A DNA stretch of 64,000 bases from Algoriphagus pacificus (GTDB taxonomy: Bacteria > Bacteroidota > Bacteroidia > Cytophagales > Cyclobacteriaceae): the NCBI RefSeq assembly GCF_017254845.1, contig NZ_JAFKCU010000003.1, positions 124,001 to 188,000 on the forward strand, written 5' to 3'. Numbering within the stretch: the stretch's first letter is position 1; each line of letters begins with the position of its first letter. The translations under genes and the position numbers were made by a program. Positions 55,297-64,000 of the stretch are shown here, piece by piece. The notes beneath the pieces were generated by a model. That model was not told where the DNA came from, ran no database searches, and worked only from the letters and a program-made list of their open reading frames with translations.

Positions 55297-56193
55297 TCAG
55301 AAACTTGAAAATCTAAAGAAAATGCCCAGAGGAAGCTTTTTGTCAAATTTATCATTGAGATAGAGTTCCCCGTGTTCCGCATTTTCAATTTTAGGGAAAG
55401 TGGTTTTAATTAGATTGGCTGCGATTAAGGAAGAAAAGCTCAAAGAGTACATGTTGAGTAATAGAAAGTGGTTTTCTTTGTCTAGAATCTCGGCACAAAC
55501 TTTCAGCATTTCATTGATTTGCTCCTCCAAAACCCACTTTTCTCCATCTGGTCCTCTTCCATAAGCTGGAGGATCTAAGACTATTCCTTGATAAACATTT
55601 CCTCTTCTTGCTTCACGCTTGATGAATTTCATTGCGTCATCCACCATCCATCTGATTCCTTCGAGGCCAGATGACTCCATGTTATGTCGGGACCAAGTAA
55701 CCACCTGCTTAACTGAATCCAGATGCGTAACCTCAGCTCCAGCGGCTCTTGCGGCAACAGACGCAGCCCCTGTATATGCAAAGAGATTTAAAACCTTTGG
55801 ATTGGGAACTGGACATTTTTTGATTGTCTTGTATAAATAATCCCAATTGACTGCTTGTTCGGGAAATAAACCGATGTGCTTGAATGAAGTCTGGGCAAGA
55901 TTTAATTTGATACTCAATCCCTCTGAATTAGAATATGCTATGTTCCAATTATGAGGCATTCGCTTTAATTGTTCCCATTGCCCCTTTTCAGGATTGTTTT
56001 TTTCTTTGGCAAAATGCGCATGAGCAAGCTTTTTCCATTCCTGATCTGACATGGATTTGTCCCAAATAGCTTGTGGTTCAGGACGGCTCAGGATAAACTC
56101 TCCAAAGCGCTCCAGCTTTTCAAATCCTCCGGTATCAATAAGTTCGTAATCTGCCCAATCTCCAGGGCAAAGCGATAGAATGGTTTCTTGCAT
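55297..56193 (-). CDS. RlmK-like RNA methyltransferase
   Basis: A 298-residue class I SAM-dependent methyltransferase. The SAM loop is LFAYTGAASVAARAAGA (about 150-165), with acidic THLDSVKQVV after it, and the catalytic loop is DPPAYGRGPDG. It is close to proteins annotated as class I SAM-dependent rRNA methyltransferase and to the RlmK half of RlmKL. The RNA target is inferred. It lies in a minus-strand unit with the SDR upstream (36 bp) and the aminotransferase downstream (14 bp). Confidence 0.85.
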   Translation of the reverse strand: MQETILSLCPGDWADYELIDTGGFEKLERFGEFILSRPEPQAIWDKSMSDQEWKKLAHAHFAKEKNNPEKGQWEQLKRMPHNWNIAYSNSEGLSIKLNLAQTSFKHIGLFPEQAVNWDYLYKTIKKCPVPNPKVLNLFAYTGAASVAARAAGAEVTHLDSVKQVVTWSRHNMESSGLEGIRWMVDDAMKFIKREARRGNVYQGIVLDPPAYGRGPDGEKWVLEEQINEMLKVCAEILDKENHFLLLNMYSLSFSSLIAANLIKTTFPKIENAEHGELYLNDKFDKKLPLGIFFRFSSF

Positions 56194-56229
56194 GCTTTAA
56201 TCTTTCAGTATGCAAAAATAGGGAAATAA

Positions 56230-57054
56230 TCAGGAAAGGATTTCCTCAAGTTTTTTGAGGCTGAAATCATAAAGTTTCTTTTGGAGGTTCAGGTCTTCTG
56301 CTTTGTCACTCGGTGATTTTAATTTCTTTTTTTCGTAATAACCACCTGGTTTTAAAGTATCCTTTTCTGTTTTGGCTAGGAAAATACTGGTTTCAGCTCC
56401 TTTTTTCGGGCTGATAAAAAAGACTTTACTCAATGAGATAATAAGCTTGGAAACTATATCAGAATCCGAACCAAAAGAGGTGTTAACAGCTCCCGGATGG
56501 AGGGAATAAGAAGTAAGACCTTTTGTTTCATAAAGATCATTTAAGTATTTGCTAGTGAGAATATTATAAAGTTTGACGCTACCGTATTTGGTCCAGCTAT
56601 TGGAATTGTCTGTTAATCCCCAAGCATCTTTTTTTGCTCTTCCGATTCGATGTACTTCAGAACTCACAAAGATGATTTTGCCTTCTGATTCAAGTAGATT
56701 GGGGATCAATAGGCTTGTCAGGTGAAAATGCCCTAAATGATTCACAGCAAAAGTCCAATCCAAGCCCTCGTTTGTTCTTTTTTCTTGAGGAAACATACCT
56801 CCGGCATTGTTGATCAATAAATCGATTTTGGGGTATTTTTCTGAGATAAGTTTGCCTGCTTTATTTACACTTTTCATGGAGCTGAGGTCCATTTCAAAGC
56901 AATCGAACTTACTTGCGTCAGGAAAAGATGAAATGACTTTTTCTGCTTTTTTTAAATTTCTGACCGGTACAATTATTTTATCGAAAATCGGATACAAGGA
57001 ACGGACTGTTTCCAAACCTATTCCGGAGGTACTTCCTGTTATGACTAAATTCAT
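56230..57054 (-). CDS. short-chain dehydrogenase/reductase
   Basis: A 274-residue SDR of the retinol-dehydrogenase-like type. The cofactor loop is GSTSGIG (about 7-13), then NNAGG near 85, and the catalytic YxxxK in WTKYGSVKLYN. It oxidises or reduces an alcohol/ketone with NAD(P); the substrate is unknown. First gene of a minus-strand three-gene unit. Confidence 0.87.
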   Translation of the reverse strand: MNLVITGSTSGIGLETVRSLYPIFDKIIVPVRNLKKAEKVISSFPDASKFDCFEMDLSSMKSVNKAGKLISEKYPKIDLLINNAGGMFPQEKRTNEGLDWTFAVNHLGHFHLTSLLIPNLLESEGKIIFVSSEVHRIGRAKKDAWGLTDNSNSWTKYGSVKLYNILTSKYLNDLYETKGLTSYSLHPGAVNTSFGSDSDIVSKLIISLSKVFFISPKKGAETSIFLAKTEKDTLKPGGYYEKKKLKSPSDKAEDLNLQKKLYDFSLKKLEEILS

Positions 57055-57232
57055 GAGTGAGAGCTTTTTATTAATACAAAAAAATAAGTCAATTGGTTTT
57101 CAGAGGGGTAAAGGTAAAGTTTGAAGCTAACCATTTAAAAACCCTGTTTTTTCTTATTTTTAAATTTATTTTTCATGGGAATAGTTTCTGATTTCTATGA
57201 TTATCGCCCATTAAGTAGAAGAATTATTGTCC

Positions 57233-58048
57233 ATGCCCGATAAATTTATCGATGTCAAAAAGGTGATTGAAGACAAAAATCCACGCCTCCTCAAATGGAT
57301 GCCTGGGTTTGTTTTGTCTTATATCCGAAATGTCATCCATGAGGATTGGATCAATGACATCATGAGCAGGATTCATCATTTGAGAGGGTTGGAATTTGTA
57401 GAAGCTGTAATCCGTGAATTTAACATTGAAGTTGAATTGAAGGGAGCAGAGCAAGTTCCGAAAACAGGAGGGGTGATTATTGCTGCCAATCATCCATTAG
57501 GCGGAATGGACGGGATTGCATTGATGTATGCAATCGGTAAAATCAGACCCGATATCCGCTTTTTGGTGAATGATTTATTGATGTCATTCGAAAACTTTCA
57601 ACCCATATTTGTTCCTGTAAATAAGCTTGGGAAGAACTCTCAGAAAAATCTGGACAATATTGATCAGGTGTATGCGGCAGATTATGCAGTTATGGTTTTT
57701 CCGGCTGGTTTGGTGTCCAGGAAGTTTCCAGAAGGCATCAGAGACCTTCAATGGAAGAAAAGTTTTATAGCTAAGTCAAAAAAGTATCAAAAAGATATAA
57801 TTCCTTGCTTCATCGAAGGGAAGAATTCAAAGTTTTTTTACAATTTGGCTCATTGGAGAAAGAAAATTGGCATCAAGGCCAATATTGAAATGTTTTATCT
57901 TGCAGATGAAATGTATCAACAGCAAGGTAAAAAAGTGACGATTCACCTTGGTGAAAGGATAAGTCATAAAAGTCTTGCCACTAATAAATCAGATGCCCAG
58001 TTGGCTTTAGAAGTTAAAGAATTAGTTTACAAATTAGGACAAATATGA
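57233..58048 (+). CDS. GlsA/OlsA-like O-acyltransferase (amino-lipid synthesis)
   Basis: A 271-residue PlsC-superfamily acyltransferase starting at the ATG 57233 (MPDKFIDVKKV); a TTG two codons earlier is unlikely. The catalytic block ANHPLGGMDG has His and Asp spaced HX5D rather than HX4D, as I recall for the hemolysin-type acyltransferases that make ornithine and glycine lipids. VFPAGLVSRKFPEG is the second motif. It should add the second fatty acid to an N-acyl amino acid. It overlaps the next gene, a GlsB-like N-acyltransferase, by 4 bp, a strong sign that both steps are encoded together. Confidence 0.82.
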   Translation: MPDKFIDVKKVIEDKNPRLLKWMPGFVLSYIRNVIHEDWINDIMSRIHHLRGLEFVEAVIREFNIEVELKGAEQVPKTGGVIIAANHPLGGMDGIALMYAIGKIRPDIRFLVNDLLMSFENFQPIFVPVNKLGKNSQKNLDNIDQVYAADYAVMVFPAGLVSRKFPEGIRDLQWKKSFIAKSKKYQKDIIPCFIEGKNSKFFYNLAHWRKKIGIKANIEMFYLADEMYQQQGKKVTIHLGERISHKSLATNKSDAQLALEVKELVYKLGQI

Positions 58049-59013
58049 GTAAGGAAGAAGAAATTATCCCAGCAGTTGAGCCGGCTTTAATCAAAGCCGA
58101 ACTTACGGCCGATCGGTTTCTTCGATACGCCAACAACGGGGATAACCTGGTTTTTCTGGTCAACTTCCACAATGCTCCTAATGTTGTAAGAGAGATTGGT
58201 AGACTTCGTGAACTGACGTTCAGAGCTGCTGGCGGAGGTACTGGAATGGCCTTGGATCTAGACGAAAATGATACTTGTGAAAACTGTTATGATCAGTTGA
58301 TCACCTGGAGTCCAGAAGATGAAGAAATAGTAGCTGGTTATCGCTTGATTAATTGCAAAAATGCGGTTGAACCAGATGGTTCTTTGAATTTGTCAACAAC
58401 TCATTTATTCGACTTTTCAGATAAGTTTATCCAGGAATTTATTCCTTATACCATCGAATTGGGTAGGTCTTTTGTTCAGCCTAAGTATCAACCAAGTATT
58501 GATAATAGAAAAGGGATTTTTAGCCTTGACAACCTTTGGGATGGTCTGGGAGCAGTAGTTTTATTGAATCCTGATGTCAAATACCTTTTTGGAAAGGTAA
58601 CCATGTATCCTCATTACAATCGGGAAGCAAGAGATTTCTTGTTGATGTTTATGAACCATTATTTTCCTGATAAAGAGGGATTAGTAAAGCCCAAGAGTGA
58701 ATTAAAACTTGGCTATGAAACAGATCTACCGAGCAAAGGAAATCCATTTCAAGGGCTTGAATACAAAGAAGGATACAAATTGCTTAATTCAAGTATCCGG
58801 TCTTATGGAGAGAATATTCCTCCTTTGATCAATACCTACATGAATTTGTCACCAACCATGATGACATTCGGTACTGCCTTGAATGATGAGTTTGGGGAAG
58901 TAGAGGAGACCGGGATCTTGATTACCCTAGCCGATATATACGAGACCAAAAAGCATCGCCATATGGATACGTTTGAGCGGGATAGAGTATATGGAAGCAG
59001 AGAAGTCAAATAA
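58045..59013 (+). CDS. GlsB/OlsB-like N-acyltransferase (amino-lipid synthesis)
   Basis: A 322-residue GNAT-fold hemolysin-like acyltransferase. The family block IGRLRELTFRAAGGGTGMALDLDENDTCENCYDQL followed by IVAGYRLI matches GlsB/OlsB proteins, which N-acylate glycine, ornithine or another amino acid with an acyl-ACP or acyl-CoA donor. Together with the O-acyltransferase before it (4-bp overlap) it would build an amino-acid lipid of the membrane, probably glycine lipid in a Bacteroidota, although ornithine lipid or flavolipin-type lipids are equally possible. The next gene starts 23 bp before its stop. Confidence 0.83.
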   Translation: MSKEEEIIPAVEPALIKAELTADRFLRYANNGDNLVFLVNFHNAPNVVREIGRLRELTFRAAGGGTGMALDLDENDTCENCYDQLITWSPEDEEIVAGYRLINCKNAVEPDGSLNLSTTHLFDFSDKFIQEFIPYTIELGRSFVQPKYQPSIDNRKGIFSLDNLWDGLGAVVLLNPDVKYLFGKVTMYPHYNREARDFLLMFMNHYFPDKEGLVKPKSELKLGYETDLPSKGNPFQGLEYKEGYKLLNSSIRSYGENIPPLINTYMNLSPTMMTFGTALNDEFGEVEETGILITLADIYETKKHRHMDTFERDRVYGSREVK

Positions 59014-59374
59014 GAAGACCTTAATTGCCGGGGCAACAACTGATCCCTCCAGGTATGCGTTTACAGCTGCCACATTTTTGAGTAGGATGAAATTTCCTTT
59101 TGTACCGATAGGAATCAAAAAAGGGAATGTGTTAGGAGAGGAAATTCTACCACTTCGTGAGAAGCCAGAGATTGATGATATTCATACCATTACCATGTAT
59201 ATGAATCAAGATCATCAAAGAGAGTGGGAGGATTATTTTTTAAGCCTAAAACCCCAAAGAATCATCTTTAATCCAGGTGCTCAAAACCCTTCTTTTTTCA
59301 AAGAAGCGGAAGCGCTAGGGATCGACTGTTTGAATGCCTGTGCACTTGTCATGATCAGTACCGGACAGTATTGA
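58991..59374 (+). CDS. CoA-binding-domain protein
   Basis: A 127-residue single CoA-binding Rossmann domain. The open frame can be read from a TTG at 58973, but the ATG at 58991 (MEAEKSNKKTLIAG) gives the normal family start. The loop GATTDPSRYAFTAATFL is the nucleotide-binding segment. Small proteins of this kind are widespread and of uncertain role. It overlaps the GlsB-like gene by 23 bp and closes a three-gene unit. Confidence 0.82.
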   Translation: MEAEKSNKKTLIAGATTDPSRYAFTAATFLSRMKFPFVPIGIKKGNVLGEEILPLREKPEIDDIHTITMYMNQDHQREWEDYFLSLKPQRIIFNPGAQNPSFFKEAEALGIDCLNACALVMISTGQY

Positions 59375-59423
59375 TTGTCAGGCAGTAAAGCGAGCGAATA
59401 TTTCCAGTGATTTTTCCATTTTC

Positions 59424-59431
59424 TAGCTTTG
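59424..59431 (+). promoter_or_regulatory. -7 element candidate for gyrB
   Basis: TAGCTTTG matches TAnnTTTG. Transcription would start near 59438, giving a leader of about 98 nt before the gyrB ATG at 59536. A near-match TATCTTG at 59463-59469 is an alternative. No clear -33 element. Confidence 0.35.
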
Positions 59432-59517
59432 CAAAAAGCTGGCTTAAGTCACTTTTTTTTTCTATCTTGCGTAATCTTAAAATGAACACAAAATCACCTT
59501 TCTAAGGCCCTTTTTGA

Positions 59518-61494
<1,977 letters not shown>

Positions 61495-61514
61495 GGCTAT
61501 TTTGATATTCAAAT

Positions 61515-61535
61515 AGGGGCCTTGTGCCCCTTTTT
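61515..61535 (+). terminator. terminator after gyrB
   Basis: AGGGGC (61515-61520), loop CTTGT and GCCCCT (61526-61531), then TTTT. Confidence 0.75.
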
Positions 61536-61607
61536 CATTCTTTAACAAATTGATAATTTGGGATTGACAAAGGAATTTTAAATTGCCACTCCAAATATTG
61601 AGCTTTT

Positions 61608-63734
61608 ATGAAACTGGCAGTAAGAGATAAATACGAATCCATCATCCAAAAAAGTGATCTGGTAAGCCGCGACTTGAGTTGGCTGAAATTTAACGATCGG
61701 GTGCTGGACCAATCAAAAAAAGAGCACAGAACTATTTTTGAGAAATTGAAATTCTTGGCTATTACAGCCTCGAATCTTGATGAATTTTTTATGATCCGAG
61801 TTGGGTCATTATACAATTACCTAGATTATGACAAAGAGCGAGTTGATTATTCTGGGCTTCGTGAGGAGCCTTTTAAGAATAAATTGATGAGTGATTGTCA
61901 GACTTTTCACAAAGATCAAAATGATCACTTTACCCAAGTGATTCTGCCTGGTTTGGATGAGGAGGGGATTAGCCTTTGTAATATTTCCAAGCTTACAGAA
62001 GCTGAGCAACAAAAAGTCAAAGACTATTTTGAAAAGGCGATCTATCCGATGTTGACCCCGATGGTTTATGACGGATATCGGACCTTTCCGATTTTGATGA
62101 ATAAGCTTTTGGTGTTTGGAGTTGTGACGACGAGCCCAGGAGAGCGTAAGGATATGAAAAAGCTAAGCTTTGTTCAGATCCCGTCTAACATTCCGAGGTT
62201 TTTTGAAATAGAGCGTGAAAACTCTTTGCTTTTGGTTCCCATCGAAGAGGTGATCCGAGAGAATATCGTTTCTCTTTTCAGAAATGTAGAAATTGAAGGT
62301 ATAAGCTTATTCAGAATTACCAGAAACGGAGATTTTACCCTTGAGGAATCTGAAGATATGGATGCCAACTTCCTTGAAGAAGTGAAGCGTAAACTGATGG
62401 AGAGAAAGACGGGCAGGGTAGTTAGAATTGAAATTGAAGAGGGCTATAGCAAATGGATGTTGAACTCGCTTTTGGAGAGATGGAATCTAAAAATGGATTC
62501 TGTTTTTCTGATCAAAAGAGCGAGCATGATCGATTTTACAGGTCTTTGGCAGATTGTCGGTAATAAGAGATTCCGTGAACGATTACCTCAGGTTCATCCT
62601 CCGGTAAATCCACTTTCTTATCCTGAAGAAGGAAGAGCTGATATTTTTGAAACCTTGAAGGAAAAGGATATTCTTCTTCATCATCCTTACAACAATATTG
62701 ATTCGATTTTGGATCTGATCAATAAAGCCGCAGAAGATCCTGATGTCATGGCTATCAAAATGACCATTTACCGTTTGGCAAAAGACAGTCAGATCACAAA
62801 GGCTTTATTGAAAGCTGCTGAAAACGGGAAACACGTATCAGTTTTGTTTGAGGTAAAAGCTAGGTTTGATGAAGAGAACAATATCCGTGAGGCGAAAAGA
62901 CTTCAAAAAGCTGGATGCTTTGTCATCTATGGGATTACTCATTTGAAGACCCATACAAAGCTTCTTTTAATTGTCAAAAAAGACGCAAATGAAATCACCA
63001 GATTTGTTCATTTAGGCTCTGGGAATTACAATGAAGATACGGCAAGACTATACACGGATATCGGTCTTTTGACCACCAATGAAACCTTGGCAAATGATGT
63101 TTCAGAGTTCTTTAATGTAATCACAGGCCACTCCATGCCTAGTCAGTACAAAAATCTGATTACTGCTCCTAGAGATATGCGAAATCAATTGATTGAGTAC
63201 ATAGAGCAGGAGGCGGAGAATGCCAGAAATGGATTGCCAAGTGGGATTTTCATCAAGGTGAACTCTCTAGAAGATTCGGAAACAATCTATGCGCTCTATC
63301 GTGCTTCTCAATCAGGAGTTACGATTAAGCTGATCGTAAGAGGTATTTGTTGTTTGAGACCTCAACGAGTGGGTTTAAGTGATAAAATTGAAGTAATATC
63401 CATCGTCGGAGATTTCTTGGAGCACAGTAGAATCTATCATTTCCATAATAATGGAAATACCAGAACCTATGCAGGAAGTGCTGATATGATGGTAAGAAGT
63501 TTTGATAAAAGACTGGAATCCTTATTCAAGGTTGAAGCTCCATTGCTGGAAAAGCAATTGATGAACATTCTGGCATTTAACCTGAGAGATAACGTAAATG
63601 CTTATGTGATGCAAGAGGACGGCACATTTGTAGCTAAAAGACCGATAGGAGATGAAGAAGAATTCAATGTTCACAAAGAATTTTTCAACTTAGATCCTGA
63701 TAAAGTTGCCCAAGTTCAACTGGTTGAATCTTAA
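61608..63734 (+). CDS. ppk1: polyphosphate kinase 1
   Basis: A 708-residue PPK1 that makes polyphosphate from ATP. The N-terminal domain opens with RDLSWLKFNDRVLDQ and SNLDEFFMIRVGSLY; the PLD-like catalytic domains contain the phospho-acceptor His at about 449 (KTHTKLLLIV) and a second active-site His at about 611 (SRIYHFHNNG), with NEDTARLYTD and YAGSADMM. All expected blocks are intact. A Ppx/GppA-type phosphatase gene lies convergent to it, sharing the terminator at 63737-63765. Confidence 0.97.
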   Translation: MKLAVRDKYESIIQKSDLVSRDLSWLKFNDRVLDQSKKEHRTIFEKLKFLAITASNLDEFFMIRVGSLYNYLDYDKERVDYSGLREEPFKNKLMSDCQTFHKDQNDHFTQVILPGLDEEGISLCNISKLTEAEQQKVKDYFEKAIYPMLTPMVYDGYRTFPILMNKLLVFGVVTTSPGERKDMKKLSFVQIPSNIPRFFEIERENSLLLVPIEEVIRENIVSLFRNVEIEGISLFRITRNGDFTLEESEDMDANFLEEVKRKLMERKTGRVVRIEIEEGYSKWMLNSLLERWNLKMDSVFLIKRASMIDFTGLWQIVGNKRFRERLPQVHPPVNPLSYPEEGRADIFETLKEKDILLHHPYNNIDSILDLINKAAEDPDVMAIKMTIYRLAKDSQITKALLKAAENGKHVSVLFEVKARFDEENNIREAKRLQKAGCFVIYGITHLKTHTKLLLIVKKDANEITRFVHLGSGNYNEDTARLYTDIGLLTTNETLANDVSEFFNVITGHSMPSQYKNLITAPRDMRNQLIEYIEQEAENARNGLPSGIFIKVNSLEDSETIYALYRASQSGVTIKLIVRGICCLRPQRVGLSDKIEVISIVGDFLEHSRIYHFHNNGNTRTYAGSADMMVRSFDKRLESLFKVEAPLLEKQLMNILAFNLRDNVNAYVMQEDGTFVAKRPIGDEEEFNVHKEFFNLDPDKVAQVQLVES

Positions 63735-63736
63735 AC

Positions 63737-63765
63737 AAAAAAGCCTCTGTTAAAGAGGCTTTTTT
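63737..63765. terminator. bidirectional terminator between ppk1 and the Ppx/GppA gene
   Basis: AAAAAAGCCTCT (63737-63748), a 5-nt loop and AGAGGCTTTTTT (63754-63765) form a perfect hairpin with T-tracts on both strands. The stop codon of the minus-strand gene (63750-63752) lies in the loop. Confidence 0.85.
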
Positions 63766-64000
63766 GTTTTATTCTTTTCATACAAAACCTGCATCATTCC
63801 ATCCTTAAGACCTAGATCAGGAACCAACATCCGATGCGAATTAGCAATTGACATTGCTCGTTGATAGATTTTTCCAGCTGGGATTATTACATCTGCTCTG
63901 TCTTCATTGAGATTCAGTTTATTGATGCGTTCTTCCAGGGTAAATGAATGGAGGTAATCCAGCGTTTGACCAATTTTTTCAAAATCCAAAAAGCGCTTAT
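63750..64000 (-). CDS. ppx: Ppx/GppA phosphatase, C-terminal part (cut by window end)
   Basis: The open frame continues past base 64000 without a start, so only about 83 C-terminal residues are seen. DRADVIIPAGKIYQRAM, followed by a LVPDLGLKDGMM end, is the typical C-terminal signature of the Ppx/GppA exopolyphosphatase/pppGpp-phosphatase domain. It would hydrolyse polyphosphate made by the convergent ppk1 product, or ppGpp precursors. Its last codons coincide with the shared terminator. Confidence 0.8.
   Translation of the reverse strand, partial: KRFLDFEKIGQTLDYLHSFTLEERINKLNLNEDRADVIIPAGKIYQRAMSIANSHRMLVPDLGLKDGMMQVLYEKNKTKKPL

Overview
The window looks like chromosomal DNA from a Bacteroidota of the order Cytophagales, most likely an Algoriphagus-like member of the Cyclobacteriaceae. 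This rests on type IX secretion (T9SS) cargo with gliding-motility-type C-termini and SprB-like repeats, a DUF4221-like lipoprotein, a TonB receptor with a carboxypeptidase-regulatory-like N-terminal domain, a GH92 glycosidase, Bacteroidota-type promoters (TTTG / TAnnTTTG), very few Shine-Dalgarno sites and a modest GC content. I cannot name the species. I see no transposase, integrase, phage gene or CRISPR array; it reads as a stable, gene-dense core segment.

Layout. 1-150: degenerate intergenic repeats. 0.2-5.9 kb: FAD dehydrogenase, DnaQ/GIY-YIG nuclease fusion, GNAT, a Tat-exported HisC-like aminotransferase, an exported two-fold-repeat protein. 5.9-10.6 kb: a tight minus-strand four-gene operon (serine hydrolase, YfcC-type carrier, aldo/keto reductase, MFS). 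10.7-16.0 kb: DUF5996, sirtuin, outer-membrane-associated protein and topA. 16.2-19.4 kb: SixA-like phosphatase, an intergenic array of 52-bp-pitch repeats, a second Tat aminotransferase and an AEC permease. 19.4-24.9 kb: DUF1080 protein, zinc peptidase, divergent Nramp-like carrier, alpha/beta hydrolase and rmuC. 25.0-30.3 kb: trkA-trkH potassium uptake, then an Lhr-like helicase. 30.5-34.6 kb: two lipoproteins, a TonB receptor and a small membrane protein. 34.6-38.9 kb: rRNA methyltransferase, sodium:solute symporter, ABC-F ATPase. 39.0-45.3 kb: two tandem paralogous ~1,040-residue T9SS type B proteins. 45.3-49.1 kb: galE, GH92, two identical tRNA-Asp genes. 49.7-59.4 kb: accA, then lipid- and membrane-related genes (MBL hydrolase, patatin, PlsC-like, later a GlsA/GlsB-like pair), a DUF4221-like protein and an SDR-methyltransferase-aminotransferase operon. 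59.5-64.0 kb: gyrB, ppk1 and the 3' part of a convergent Ppx/GppA phosphatase cut by the window end.

How the genes fit together. Housekeeping modules are DNA topology (topA, gyrB), potassium uptake (trkAH), fatty-acid entry (accA), polyphosphate turnover (ppk1/ppx), UDP-sugar supply (galE) and RNA modification. The cell-surface side comprises the T9SS pair, TonB receptor with lipoprotein, GH92 and several exported proteins. The least ordinary features are the two exported aminotransferases, the exact 52-bp repeat array before one of them, an ABC-F protein with one consensus and one degenerate composite ATP site, an Nramp-like carrier lacking the metal-binding DPGN/MPH residues, a DnaQ-GIY-YIG nuclease with a UvrC-like cysteine quartet, and a variant T9SS type B C-terminus shared by the tandem pair. 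No single entirely new multi-gene system is proven by sequence alone.
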